DNA of 64,000 nucleotides from an uncultured Lachnospiraceae bacterium (lineage in GTDB: Bacteria; Bacillota; Clostridia; Lachnospirales; Lachnospiraceae). The notes beneath the pieces were generated by a model. It made no database searches. It had not been told where the DNA came from and saw only the letters and a program-made list of their open reading frames with translations. Every line of letters starts with the position of its first letter. The stretch's first letter is position 1. Location of the stretch: the NCBI GenBank assembly GCA_910588815.1, contig CAJUQY010000006.1, positions 1-64,000 of the forward strand, written 5' to 3'. Positions 25,512 to 33,832 of the stretch are shown piece by piece. The position numbers and the translations under genes were made by a program.

Positions 25512-26507
25512 ATGCTGGGATTTGAAGACATTTTGGGACATGAGCAGATTAAGGACTATTTCAAACACGCATTGGAACGCCGTCAGGTGTCCCATGCATA
25601 TATTCTGACCGGCGAGGCCGGTATGGGGAGGAAGACCCTGGCAAATGCTTTTGCCATGGCCCTGCAGTGTGAGGACGGAGAGACAAGGGCCTGCGGAACC
25701 TGCCATTCCTGCCGTCAGTTTGTGAGCGGGAATCATCCGGACGTGGTTTATGTCCGCCATGAGAAGCCGGGGAGCATCGGCGTGGGAGATGTGAGGGAAC
25801 AGATTATCAACGATGTGGACATTAAACCCTACAGCAGTCCCTACAAAATTTACATTGTGGACCAGGCGGAGCTTTTGACGGTGGAGGCGCAGAATGCCTT
25901 GCTGAAAACCATCGAGGAGCCGCCGGAATATGCGGTTATCTTTCTTCTGACCACCAATTCAGAGGCATTTCTTCCGACGATTTTATCCCGGTGTACGACT
26001 CTCAAGCTAAAGCCCCTTTACGATCAGGCGATTAAGACTTATCTGAAGGAGCACGAGAAGGTGTCGGAGCACCAGGCCGACGTCTGCGCGGCATTTGCCA
26101 GGGGAAATTTGGGGAGAGCCGTAGCGCTTGCCTCCTCGGAGGAATTTGTGAGGATGCAGGAGATCGTCCTGGAGCTTTTAAAGCATGTGAATACCATGGA
26201 GATCCGGGAGATGTCAGCTGTTTTGAAGGAAATCAAAAGTGCGAATCTGAATGTGGAAGACTGCCTGGATTTTATGCAGCTTTGGTATCGGGATGTGTTG
26301 ATGTTTAAAGCCACGAGGGATACTTCCATGTTTATTTTCAAAGACGAGTACCGATATATCAAGGAAATCGCAGATCACAGTTCTTTTGATGGGATTGAAA
26401 AAATTTTGAAAGCCATCGAGAAGGCGGGCGTGCGCCTTAGGGCCAATGTCAATTATGAGGTGGCCATGGAGCTGATGCTGTTAGTGATGAAGGAGAACTT
26501 TGTATGA
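25512..26507 (+). CDS. holB: DNA polymerase III subunit delta'
   Basis: A 331-residue AAA+ clamp-loader subunit. GHEQIKDYFKHAL is the family N-terminus, the nucleotide loop is GEAGMGRKT (residues 35-43), and the zinc module has four cysteines (C...CGTCHSC, residues 57-73). DQAELLTVEAQNALLKTIEEPP is the Walker B/sensor region and LSRCTTLKL follows. It loads the beta clamp with tau/gamma and delta. GGGAGGCGTG precedes ATG 25512. Its last four bases overlap the start of the RicT gene, as is common in this conserved cluster. The usual thymidylate kinase gene is not in front of it here. Confidence 0.93.
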   Translation: MLGFEDILGHEQIKDYFKHALERRQVSHAYILTGEAGMGRKTLANAFAMALQCEDGETRACGTCHSCRQFVSGNHPDVVYVRHEKPGSIGVGDVREQIINDVDIKPYSSPYKIYIVDQAELLTVEAQNALLKTIEEPPEYAVIFLLTTNSEAFLPTILSRCTTLKLKPLYDQAIKTYLKEHEKVSEHQADVCAAFARGNLGRAVALASSEEFVRMQEIVLELLKHVNTMEIREMSAVLKEIKSANLNVEDCLDFMQLWYRDVLMFKATRDTSMFIFKDEYRYIKEIADHSSFDGIEKILKAIEKAGVRLRANVNYEVAMELMLLVMKENFV

Positions 26508-27427
26508 CGAAGGTAGTGGGTGTGCGTTTTCGCACGGCGGACAAAATTTATTTTTTTGCACCGGAGAGCCTGGAGATCGAAAAGGGACAGCATGTTATTG
26601 TGGAAACGGCCAGAGGCGTGGAGTATGGCTATGTGGTCATGGGCATTAAGGATGTGGATGACGGCAAGGTCGTACAGCCCCTAAAGCCGGTGCTGCGCAT
26701 TGCTACGGAGGAAGACGATGCCATAGAGGAGAAGAATAAAAAGAAGGAGCGGGAAGCCTTTAAAATCTGCCAGAAAAAGATCGAGAAGCATAAGCTGGAG
26801 ATGAAGCTGATCGATGCGGAATACACCTTTGACAACAATAAAGTGCTGTTCTATTTTACGGCCGACGGCCGGGTGGATTTCAGAGAGCTGGTGAAGGATC
26901 TGGCCTCTGTTTTTAAGACCAGGATCGAGCTTCGCCAGATCGGTGTCAGGGATGAGACAAAGATCCTTGGAGGCGTGGGCATCTGCGGCCGGGCCCTCTG
27001 CTGTCATTCTTATCTGTCGGAGTTCATCCCTGTGTCGATTAAGATGGCGAAGGAGCAGAACCTTTCCTTAAATCCGGCGAAGATCTCCGGTACCTGCGGC
27101 AGGCTGATGTGTTGTTTGAAAAATGAGGAGGAGACTTACCGTTATCTGAACAGCAAGCTTCCCAATGTGGGTGACCGGGTGACCACGGACGACGGCTTAA
27201 AGGGCGAGGTATCCAGCGTCAACGTGCTTCGCCAGCGGGTGAAGGTCATTGTATTCCTGGATAACGACGAGAAGGATATCCGGGAATATCAGGTGGATCA
27301 GCTGAAATTCCGTCCCCGCCGGAAAAAGGAGAAAGAGAAATTAGATAAGAAGGAAGAGCAGGAGCTTAAGAAGCTGGAGACTTTGGAGAAAAAAGAAAGG
27401 AAATCGAAAGGTGGCAGCGGCGATTGA
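26504..27427 (+). CDS. ricT: PSP1-domain protein RicT (YaaT)
   Basis: A 307-residue protein of the YaaT/RicT family. The PSP1 domain includes GVRFRTADKIYFF (residues 6-18), and the diagnostic cysteine set is GGVGICGRALCCHSYLSEF followed by GTCGRLMCCLKNEEE. The C-terminus from about residue 270 is a lysine/glutamate-rich charged tail. In Bacillus, RicT acts with RicA and RicF as an iron-sulphur complex that supports RNase Y-dependent mRNA processing and sporulation. It overlaps holB by 4 bases and the methyltransferase gene by 17 bases. Confidence 0.93.
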   Translation: MTKVVGVRFRTADKIYFFAPESLEIEKGQHVIVETARGVEYGYVVMGIKDVDDGKVVQPLKPVLRIATEEDDAIEEKNKKKEREAFKICQKKIEKHKLEMKLIDAEYTFDNNKVLFYFTADGRVDFRELVKDLASVFKTRIELRQIGVRDETKILGGVGICGRALCCHSYLSEFIPVSIKMAKEQNLSLNPAKISGTCGRLMCCLKNEEETYRYLNSKLPNVGDRVTTDDGLKGEVSSVNVLRQRVKVIVFLDNDEKDIREYQVDQLKFRPRRKKEKEKLDKKEEQELKKLETLEKKERKSKGGSGD

Positions 27428-28154
27428 GCTTTTGGAGCATGAGAGGATAGACGAGCTGGAGAGAAACGGCTATCGAATTATTCAGAATGAAAAGAAGTTT
27501 TGCTTTGGTATGGATGCGGTGCTTCTGTCAGGCTTTGCTTTGGTAGAAAGAGGGGAGCTTGTGCTGGATTTGGGGACAGGCACCGGTATTCTCCCCATTC
27601 TCCTGGAGGCGAAGACAGAGGGGGAGCATTTTTTCGGCCTGGAGCTTCAGGCCGATATGGCCGAAATGGCAGGACGCAGCGCAGCGCTCAACGGCCTGGA
27701 AGAAAAAATAACCATTGTGACGGGAGATTTGAAAGAAGCCTCGAAGATTTTCGGAAGGGCTTCTTTTGATGTGGTTGTCTGCAATCCGCCCTATATGAAG
27801 CAAAATCACGGGTTAAAAAATCCGGATGGACCCAAGGCGATTGCCAGACATGAGATTTTCTGCACCTTTGAAGATGTGGCCAGGGAGGCGGCAGCAGTCT
27901 TAAAGCCGGGCGGACGGTTTTATCTGGTTCACAGGCCGCAGAGGCTTGTGGAGCTTTTTGAGACTCTCCGCATGCACAGGCTGGAACCAAAAAGAATGAA
28001 GTTTGTGCATCCTTTTGTGACAGCGGAGGCCAACATGGTGCTTCTGGAAGCGTTCAGGGGCGGGCGCCCCGAGATGCGGATGGAGGCACCGGTGGTGGTC
28101 TATGAGCAGCCAGGTGTTTATACAAAGGAAATCTATGAGATTTACGGATACTGA
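27411..28154 (+). CDS. tRNA1(Val) (adenine(37)-N6)-methyltransferase family protein
   Basis: A 247-residue SAM-dependent methyltransferase. VLDLGTGTGILPILL (near residue 48) binds SAM, GLELQADMAEMA is motif II, and VVCNPPYMK is the NPPY motif of N6-adenine methyltransferases. This matches the YabB/TrmN6-like family found in the holB-rsmI cluster. The start is GTG 27411, inside the end of ricT. The rsmI gene follows 15 bases downstream. It should modify A37 in a tRNA, but the exact target in this organism is inferred. Confidence 0.88.
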   Translation: MAAAIELLEHERIDELERNGYRIIQNEKKFCFGMDAVLLSGFALVERGELVLDLGTGTGILPILLEAKTEGEHFFGLELQADMAEMAGRSAALNGLEEKITIVTGDLKEASKIFGRASFDVVVCNPPYMKQNHGLKNPDGPKAIARHEIFCTFEDVAREAAAVLKPGGRFYLVHRPQRLVELFETLRMHRLEPKRMKFVHPFVTAEANMVLLEAFRGGRPEMRMEAPVVVYEQPGVYTKEIYEIYGY

Positions 28155-28169
28155 GAGGGGGAATGTGAC

Positions 28170-29006
28170 ATGGCGGGACAGCTTTACCTGTGCGCCACGC
28201 CAATCGGAAATCTGGAGGACATTACCCTGCGGGTGCTGCGGACCTTAAAGGAAGTGGATCTGATTGCGGCGGAGGACACAAGGAATACCATCAAGCTTTT
28301 AAACCATTTTGAAATCAAGACGCCTATGACCAGTTACCATGAGCACAATAAGGTGGAGAAGGCCAGGTACCTGGTAGAACAGATGGAGGCAGGGGCGAAG
28401 GTGGCGCTGGTGACGGACGCTGGAACCCCGGCTATCTCTGATCCGGGGGAAGAGCTGGTGCGCCAGTGTTATGGGGCAGGGATTCCCCTGACATCCCTTC
28501 CCGGTCCGGCTGCCTGTATAACGGCGCTGACGGTATCCGGGCTGCCTGCCAGAAGGTTCTGCTTCGAGGCGTTTCTCCCGCCGGATAAGAAAGAGCGGAA
28601 GGAAATTTTAAGGGAGCTGGAGAATGAGACAAGGACAATTATTGTCTACGAGGCGCCTCACCGCCTGGTTCGGACGATGAAGGAGCTTTGTGAAGTGCTG
28701 GGAGACCGGAGACTCTCTGTGTGCAAGGAACTTACAAAGGCTTTTGAGCAGGTATTCCGAATGACACTTTCAGAAGCCGTTTCCAGGTTCGAGAAGGAAA
28801 CGCCGAGAGGGGAACAGGTGCTGGTCATTGAGGGAAGGAGCCGGCAGGAATTGAAAGCCAGGGCCGAGGAGGGCTGGGCCGTTATGTCTCTGGAAGAACA
28901 TATGGATTATTATATGGGGCAGGGAGTGGAAAAAAAGGAGGCCATGCGTATGGTCGCAAAGGACAGAGGCATTTCTAAGCGGGAGGTATATCAGGGACTT
29001 TTATGA
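28170..29006 (+). CDS. rsmI: 16S rRNA (cytidine(1402)-2'-O)-methyltransferase
   Basis: A 278-residue tetrapyrrole-methylase-fold enzyme. CATPIGNLEDITLRVL (residues 8-23), AAEDTRNT, SYHEHNK, LVTDAGTPAISDPGEELV and LPGPAAC are the canonical RsmI blocks. It methylates the ribose of C1402 in the decoding centre of 16S rRNA with SAM. The length equals that of the family. It is the last gene of the conserved housekeeping cluster, with GAGGGGG upstream of ATG 28170. Confidence 0.95.
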   Translation: MAGQLYLCATPIGNLEDITLRVLRTLKEVDLIAAEDTRNTIKLLNHFEIKTPMTSYHEHNKVEKARYLVEQMEAGAKVALVTDAGTPAISDPGEELVRQCYGAGIPLTSLPGPAACITALTVSGLPARRFCFEAFLPPDKKERKEILRELENETRTIIVYEAPHRLVRTMKELCEVLGDRRLSVCKELTKAFEQVFRMTLSEAVSRFEKETPRGEQVLVIEGRSRQELKARAEEGWAVMSLEEHMDYYMGQGVEKKEAMRMVAKDRGISKREVYQGLL

Positions 29007-29072
29007 AGCAGGGGGGATAGGTTGAAAGAAAAAAGTAACTAAAGACTGAAAATATTGGAGGTATAAACAGGA

Positions 29073-29336
29073 TTACTGCCTTTTTGCTTCAAGCGCTTTC
29101 TGGGCCTCTTCCCATTCTCCCAGTGCTTTTAACTCCGCGTCAAAAAATTTCTGGTCTTCCCGGATGATTCTTTCCGCCTCTTCCGGACTGTGGATTTTAA
29201 AAAAGGACGGCAAATATAAAGGGGGGCTCCCAACCGTTTTGTATTTCCAGAAATCGTCGATGTCTGATATATATTTCCAGTAAATGGTTTTCAGCAGTTT
29301 CCACAATTTTTGCCTTATATATTTTTTTTGGCTCAT
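29073..29336 (-). CDS. Hypothetical small basic/aromatic protein (87 aa)
   Basis: I do not recognise this family. The N-terminal third is basic and aromatic (KKYIRQKLWKLLKTIYWKYI), the middle holds PPLYLPSFFKI and the C-terminal third is an acidic helix (EEAERIIREDQKFFDAELKAL). No signal or membrane segment is visible. ATG 29336 is used because GGAGGTATC is correctly placed before it; the earlier in-frame ATG is part of that ribosome site. It converges on rsmI. Confidence 0.65.
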   Translation of the reverse strand: MSQKKYIRQKLWKLLKTIYWKYISDIDDFWKYKTVGSPPLYLPSFFKIHSPEEAERIIREDQKFFDAELKALGEWEEAQKALEAKRQ

Positions 29337-29480
29337 ATAGGATACCTCCATATCCGTACTGTTTTTAATATACTATTTTATTAGAGAAATGTCAATTCAC
29401 TATTAGAAATAATAATGGTAATAACATGACAAAAATGAAAAATATGGAAGGTAAAGTTGGGGGTTGCACCGAATCCTGTC

Positions 29481-29510
29481 TTGTCAAAGGCAATGTTTCT
29501 ATGATATAAT
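29481..29510 (+). promoter_or_regulatory. Sigma-A-type promoter of the ferredoxin gene
   Basis: TTGTCA (29481-29486), an 18-base spacer and TATAAT (29505-29510). The start site would be about 70 bases before ATG 29585. Confidence 0.7.
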
Positions 29511-29584
29511 TTTAACTGGGAAAATATAAGATGTGTTTTATACCCACGATTATAAAAAGGGAAAATACGATTGGAGGTACAGAA

Positions 29585-29971
29585 ATGAAGAAACTGACCA
29601 TGAAAAAGGGCGGCGAGTGTATGGCTTGCCTTGCCTGCGTATCTGCCTGCTCCGAGGCTTTTTACAAGGAGTTTGATCCGGGGAAGGCCTGCATCCGTGT
29701 CGAGGAGAAGAAGGATGTGGTGAAGCCGGCGATGTGCATCCAGTGTGGGAAATGTGCGAGGACCTGTGAGCATGGGGCTATCAAGCAGAATGCCAAGGGT
29801 ACATATGTGATCGACAAGAAGCTCTGCGTCGGCTGCGGCAAGTGTGTGGAAGCATGTCCCATGGGTGTTATGGTGATGCCTGCGGGAGCGGCGAATCCCA
29901 GCAAATGTATTGCCTGCGGAATTTGTGCGAAGGCATGTCCCATGGGAATTTTAGAGGTTGTGGAAAGTTAA
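29585..29971 (+). CDS. Polyferredoxin-type 4Fe-4S protein
   Basis: A 128-residue soluble iron-sulphur protein. Cysteine clusters in order are CMACLACVSAC, CIQCGKCARTC, CVGCGKCVEAC and CIACGICAKAC, enough for up to four [4Fe-4S] centres, similar to HydN/CooF-like electron-transfer subunits. GGAGGTACAG precedes ATG 29585; the longer in-frame extension to 29531 has no ribosome site. It has its own promoter and terminator and therefore acts as a free electron carrier. The partner enzyme is not in the window. Confidence 0.9.
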   Translation: MKKLTMKKGGECMACLACVSACSEAFYKEFDPGKACIRVEEKKDVVKPAMCIQCGKCARTCEHGAIKQNAKGTYVIDKKLCVGCGKCVEACPMGVMVMPAGAANPSKCIACGICAKACPMGILEVVES

Positions 29972-29980
29972 GGAAAGTGA

Positions 29981-30021
29981 AAAATCCGCCGGATACTTTG
30001 AGGTATTTGGCGGATTTTTTG
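29981..30021 (+). terminator. Intrinsic terminator after the ferredoxin gene
   Basis: AAAATCCGCC (29981-29990) pairs perfectly with GGCGGATTTT (30009-30018), with an inner ATAC/GTAT pairing, followed by a T run. Confidence 0.88.
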
Positions 30022-30110
30022 TGCACCATGCGTTTACCGTGGGACGGCGAGAAAATCAGATTGAATTTTCTGTTCTTTTTCTGTTCTTATTGATTATTCG
30101 GGCGGGCAGA

Positions 30111-30965
30111 TTATAAGGAAAATTCTTTTTTCAGTGTATCTGTCATCACATCAATGGGAGCCTCCGCTCCGGTCCAAAGGGTAAAATTCAAAGCCCCCTG
30201 GTTTACCAGCATTCCCAGCCCGTTCACTGTGTGGGCACCTCGTTTCGCCGCTTCCTTAAGGAATAAGGTGTTGGGGTCGTTGAAGACCACGTCGCTGACG
30301 ACCATGTGGGAGGTGACGGTATCGTAGTCCACGTCCGGCTTGCTGTTCACATCGGGATAAAGCCCGATGCAGGTGGCATTGATAAAAATATCTGTTCCGG
30401 CGGCAACCTTATACGTGGAATCCCAGGAAGCGTATTCGGCGGCGGCACTGGTTTTCTCTTCAATGAGACGGACCAGGTCTTCACCTCGCTCCTGATTCCG
30501 GTTGACGATGATGATTTTTTTTGCCCCGGCCAGGGCGCACTCTACGCCGATGGCTTTGGCGGCGCCGCCGGCTCCCAGGATGACCACCTGTTTTCCTCCC
30601 ACGGAGACGCCCTCATTTTTTAAGGAAATCAAAAATCCTTTCCCGTCTGTGTTTTCTCCCCAGAGCTTTCCGCCTTTGTTGACCACCATGTTGACAGCGC
30701 CGATAATTTTGGCCGCCTCGGAGAGTTCGTCCAGATACTTTAACACGTTGACCTTGTGGGGGATGGTCAGGTTGATCCCCTTCATCCCAAAGGCCTTTAC
30801 TCCATTCATGGCAGCTTCCAGATCATCTTTCTCCACTTTGACCGTCAGGTAACGGAAGTTCAACCCTTTTGCGGCGAAAGCCGCCTCCTCCATGACGCCG
30901 GTGGGATTTTCATCGATGGGGTTTCCAAAGGCTCCGACCAGTTCTGCGCGGTAATTTTTGCTCAT
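30111..30965 (-). CDS. aroE: Shikimate dehydrogenase
   Basis: A 284-residue NADP-dependent enzyme that reduces 3-dehydroshikimate in aromatic amino acid synthesis. GAFGNPIDENPTGVMEEAAF is a diverged form of the usual substrate-binding N-terminus. GINLTIPHKVNVLKYLDEL contains the catalytic Lys (NLTIPHK), NTDGKGF the substrate Asp, and GAGGAAKAIGVE the cofactor loop. The NADP discriminator region reads NRNQERGE. ATG 30965 is chosen because AGGAGGTCG lies before it. It lies just downstream of the HepT/MntA pair in the same direction, but with no reason to link function. Paralogs of AroE act on quinate, so the exact substrate is not certain. Confidence 0.88.
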   Translation of the reverse strand: MSKNYRAELVGAFGNPIDENPTGVMEEAAFAAKGLNFRYLTVKVEKDDLEAAMNGVKAFGMKGINLTIPHKVNVLKYLDELSEAAKIIGAVNMVVNKGGKLWGENTDGKGFLISLKNEGVSVGGKQVVILGAGGAAKAIGVECALAGAKKIIIVNRNQERGEDLVRLIEEKTSAAAEYASWDSTYKVAAGTDIFINATCIGLYPDVNSKPDVDYDTVTSHMVVSDVVFNDPNTLFLKEAAKRGAHTVNGLGMLVNQGALNFTLWTGAEAPIDVMTDTLKKEFSL

Positions 30966-30994
30966 TGTGCGACCTCCTGTTTTATGTGATTGGT

Positions 30995-31387
30995 TTAGGA
31001 TATCCAATTGGTTTCCAGTTCTGTTTTTAATTCTGTGAACATCTGATAATAGGTTTGTTTTGTCCCCGCTACGATATCTAAGGCGATTGTCTGGTTATAG
31101 GCGTGGGCGACATTATTTCTGGTAGAGAGGGCCTCCAGCCACAGTGCTTCGTCAGAGAGCATCCCCGCCTGATAAGCAGCTTTTAAGACTTGCTTTGGGG
31201 AACCGGTTTTTGCCTCCGGGACGCCGTTCCATTGCAAAATTTCTTTCATAGCTTTCCATGACTGTTCAAAACAGATTTCATAAAGTGCGGTAAGTCCGGT
31301 CAGGACAACATTGTCATATGATTCGCTGTAATCAAAGACTGCATGCAGGTTTTTCAAAGCGGCACAGAAGTTTTCATATTTTTTCAT
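30995..31387 (-). CDS. hepT: HepT-type HEPN toxin (nucleotidyltransferase substrate-binding family)
   Basis: A 130-residue all-helical HEPN protein. STRNNVAHAY (near residue 90) contains the exact RX4HXY motif of HepT ribonuclease toxins, in which the Tyr is the site that the antitoxin modifies with AMP. Length and helical pattern match the family. It overlaps the MntA gene by 14 bases and is translated after it, as in known type VII pairs. An AGAAGGGATT site inside the MntA gene precedes ATG 31387. All catalytic residues are present, so the toxin could be active. Function as a toxin is inferred from motif and pairing. Confidence 0.9.
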   Translation of the reverse strand: MKKYENFCAALKNLHAVFDYSESYDNVVLTGLTALYEICFEQSWKAMKEILQWNGVPEAKTGSPKQVLKAAYQAGMLSDEALWLEALSTRNNVAHAYNQTIALDIVAGTKQTYYQMFTELKTELETNWIS

Positions 31388-31670
31388 AAATTACAATCCC
31401 TTCTTTTTCTATGGAGTTTTTTAATTCCTCCGGGACGGTTCTGTCCAGATTGACGACATCGAAGGACAGCAGGGTGGAAGTTTCTTCCTCTGCATCCAGA
31501 GAAAAGCGCACGACATCTCCTCCTGTGGCGGCCAGGTCAATGTCGCTGGTTTTCCGGAAGTCGCCGCGGGCCCTTGAACCGAAAAGTATGAGTTTGTCCA
31601 GATTGTATGTTTGAGCCAGTGCGCGAAGCTCTGTCAATACGATGTCCCGGATTCCTGTTTGAAGTTCCAT
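31374..31670 (-). CDS. mntA: MntA-type nucleotidyltransferase antitoxin
   Basis: A 98-residue minimal nucleotidyltransferase. LFGSRARGDFRKTSDIDL fits GSX10DXD exactly (GS, ten residues, DID), the active-site motif of MntA, and a third acidic residue lies in SFDVVNLD. The enzyme would transfer AMP from ATP to a Tyr of HepT to neutralise it. ATG 31670 is chosen because AGGGAGA lies upstream; the in-frame extension to 31736 has none. A promoter-like TATACT with weak -35 lies upstream. The overlap with hepT supports coupled expression. Confidence 0.9.
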   Translation of the reverse strand: MELQTGIRDIVLTELRALAQTYNLDKLILFGSRARGDFRKTSDIDLAATGGDVVRFSLDAEEETSTLLSFDVVNLDRTVPEELKNSIEKEGIVIYEKI

Positions 31671-31741
31671 ATAAGAATCTCCCTGCCCCAAATGTTCTGC
31701 TTTCAGTATAACATAATTTTTTTGCGGAGCAAACAAAAGCT

Positions 31742-31770
31742 TTCACAAAAACAGGGGTTCATGCTATAAT
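31742..31770 (+). promoter_or_regulatory. Sigma-A-type promoter of the HAD gene
   Basis: TTCACA (31742-31747), a 17-base spacer and TATAAT (31765-31770), 55 bases before ATG 31825 and divergent from the mntA promoter region. Confidence 0.65.
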
Positions 31771-31824
31771 GTATGGACGAATTGTGGTACGGAAATGTCT
31801 GTCACGGTATGGGAGGATCGGGAG

Positions 31825-32628
31825 ATGGAAAAATATAGGGCTGTTTTTTGCGACATAGACGGAACCTTGCTCACAAGTGACCATCGGGTTACGCCGGACA
31901 CGGCGAAGAAGATCCGGGAACTTTCGGAAAGAGGAATTCCTTTTATACTGACCTCCAGCCGTATGCCGGCGGCCATGTATTCTATTCAAAGGGAGATAGG
32001 TTTTCGCGGCTCCATGATCAGTTATGGCGGCGCGCTGGTTTTGGACGAAAACGGGAAGCCTCTTTCGAGTGTCGGGCTTTCGCAGGAGCTTGCGGCAAGC
32101 CTTCGGGGGGAGTTTCCGCCGGAGACTAGGGAGCGGTGCTTCTCTGCTTATTCCGGTGATCTGTGGATGGTCACGGATCCGGCTCACCCACTGGTGCGCA
32201 GGGAGGAAGAGATTACGGGGGTCCGCTCTTTGAAAGGTTCCTGGGAAGAACTGCTTCCCGCAGATGTGCCGCTCCATAAACTCTTCTGGACCGGACCGTC
32301 GGATTTTCTGGATGAGCTGGCAGAAGGGCTGAGGAGGAAGTTTCCCCAGTGTATGTTCTGTAAGTCGGCGCCCTGGCTTTTGGAGATTATGGATGGAAGG
32401 GCTTCCAAGTCCCAGGCTGTCCACATTTTGTGTAATGAATTGGGGATAACTCCTGCGGAAACGGTTTCCTTTGGGGACAATTATAATGACGTGGACATGC
32501 TCAGGGCTACAGGGCACAGTGTCGCCATGGGGAATGCACCGGATGCGGTGAAGGCGGCGGCTTCCTGGACCACAGCGGACAATAATCAGGAAGGGCTTTT
32601 GCTGGCTCTGAACCGTCTGTTTCCATGA
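31825..32628 (+). CDS. HAD-superfamily Cof-type phosphatase
   Basis: A 267-residue cytoplasmic phosphatase. Motif I is CDIDGTLLTSD (residues 9-19, nucleophile Asp and acid Asp), motif II is ILTSSR, motif III is the Lys in ASKSQAV and motif IV is SFGDNYNDVDML. The C2B-type cap and the C-terminal arrangement place it in the Cof/YkrA group, which removes phosphate from sugar phosphates, flavin or PLP. An earlier ATG at 31795 exists, but GGAGG sits eight bases before ATG 31825. The last four bases overlap the open frame of the IclR-type gene. Confidence 0.9.
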   Translation: MEKYRAVFCDIDGTLLTSDHRVTPDTAKKIRELSERGIPFILTSSRMPAAMYSIQREIGFRGSMISYGGALVLDENGKPLSSVGLSQELAASLRGEFPPETRERCFSAYSGDLWMVTDPAHPLVRREEEITGVRSLKGSWEELLPADVPLHKLFWTGPSDFLDELAEGLRRKFPQCMFCKSAPWLLEIMDGRASKSQAVHILCNELGITPAETVSFGDNYNDVDMLRATGHSVAMGNAPDAVKAAASWTTADNNQEGLLLALNRLFP

Positions 32629-32708
32629 GGATTGTCCGATATGAGAGCAGAGCTTGTCCGGGAGCGAGAGAATCAGGCGGGAAGCCTGTTCGGCAGGAGG
32701 ATGGAAGA

Positions 32709-33476
32709 TTGAAGGATGAGATGGTCGTGGTGCCCGCGGTTATGCGGACACTCAATATTATAGAGGCGTTGTTTGCAAGCCCTGCGCCGAAATCGCTGAA
32801 TGAGTTGTCGAGGGAGCTTGAGATTCCGACGGCATCTCTGTTTCGCATTATGAAAAATCTGGCCAGCCGGGAATATGTGACGGTTCTCGAGGGGCCTCCG
32901 GTCCGCTATACCATCGGCCATGAACCCTTTCGCCTTGTGACCGGTTACCGGAACAGGACGGACCGGAAGGATGTCATTAAGCCCGTCATGCAGGATCTGA
33001 CGGCGAGGACCAATCAGACGGCTCAGTACGCGGTCTTTCAAAACGGGCAGTTTATCTATACAGAGCAGGCGCTGTCGGCGGCGGAGCTCAATGTGCTGGC
33101 TCAGCTTTACATGCCCCTGGAGGTGAACACCAGCGCCGGGGCGAAGGTCATTCTTGCCAATCAGAGCGAACAGGTCAGAGAGCAGTACCTGTCCGGCATC
33201 ACCCTCCACAGACGGACGGGCCGCACCATTGACGACATGGACGCACTCCGCAGAGAGCTGGCCCTTACAAAAAAGCGGGGCTACGGCATGGACGACGAGG
33301 AGTTTACGGCAGGAATCGGCTGTATGGCCGTCCCGGTGTTCGACGAGGAGGGCCAGTGCACGGCCGCCCTCGGAGTCACCGGATATATCGAGGAATACCG
33401 GAATCCGGAAAATTTTGAGTATATCAGGCGGTGCCTCTTTGAGGCGGCCGGGGAACTCATGAAGAAATTAAACTAA
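32709..33476 (+). CDS. IclR-family transcriptional regulator
   Basis: A 255-residue regulator. The N-terminal winged helix covers AVMRTLNIIEALF and KSLNELSRELEIPTASLFRIMKNLASREYV, split over residues 10-65. The effector-binding domain follows (TNQTAQYAVFQNGQFIYTEQ, VNTSAGAKVILAN, GYGMDDEEFTAGIGCMAVPVF, ALGVTGY), all typical of IclR. The open frame reaches back to 32625, but TTG 32709 has a perfect AGGAGG (32695-32700) at eight bases; ATG 32721 is the alternative. No neighbouring catabolic operon is evident, so its target is unknown. Confidence 0.85.
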   Translation: MKDEMVVVPAVMRTLNIIEALFASPAPKSLNELSRELEIPTASLFRIMKNLASREYVTVLEGPPVRYTIGHEPFRLVTGYRNRTDRKDVIKPVMQDLTARTNQTAQYAVFQNGQFIYTEQALSAAELNVLAQLYMPLEVNTSAGAKVILANQSEQVREQYLSGITLHRRTGRTIDDMDALRRELALTKKRGYGMDDEEFTAGIGCMAVPVFDEEGQCTAALGVTGYIEEYRNPENFEYIRRCLFEAAGELMKKLN

Positions 33477-33699
33477 ACCGGATACAGGTCTGAAAACCCT
33501 CTGAATAAATCGACGGATGTTACCTGAATTTCAGAAAAGCGCTCCCTGGTTTCCTCAAGCAGGCGACAGGAAGGAAAAGCTTCCCCTCGATCTCCTCCTC
33601 CACAGTTTGCCCGGACGGAATGCAGTCCGACAATTTCGACAGAAGGACGGCGGCTTCGTCCTTTTCCCAGAATAATGCGACAATCTGCCCATCTTTCAT
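33473..33699 (-). pseudogene. Probable remnant of an ECF-type sigma factor
   Basis: Read leftward from ATG 33699 (AGAGGGAGAAC upstream), the first residues (KDGQIVALFWEKDEAAV) resemble the N-terminal 2.1 region of clostridial sigma-70 family factors, and then LSDCIPSGQTVEEEIEGK resembles the segment that joins regions 2 and 4. The stretch between is missing. The frame stops early at 33520; shifting frame near 33560 gives EETRERFSEIQVTSVDLF, again reminiscent of region 4. I read it as a fragment with an internal deletion and a frameshift. It lies head to head with an intact sigma factor gene. An ordinary small unknown gene is the alternative. Confidence 0.4.
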
Positions 33700-33832
33700 A
33701 AGTATTGTTCTCCCTCTCACTTATATAGACAGGAATAAGAAGAAAATATTTGCCGCACATGGCAAAAAATTTTGTAACGAAAAAGGAAATATTTCGTCTA
33801 ACCGACAGAGACGGGAGGTGATGATAAACGGC

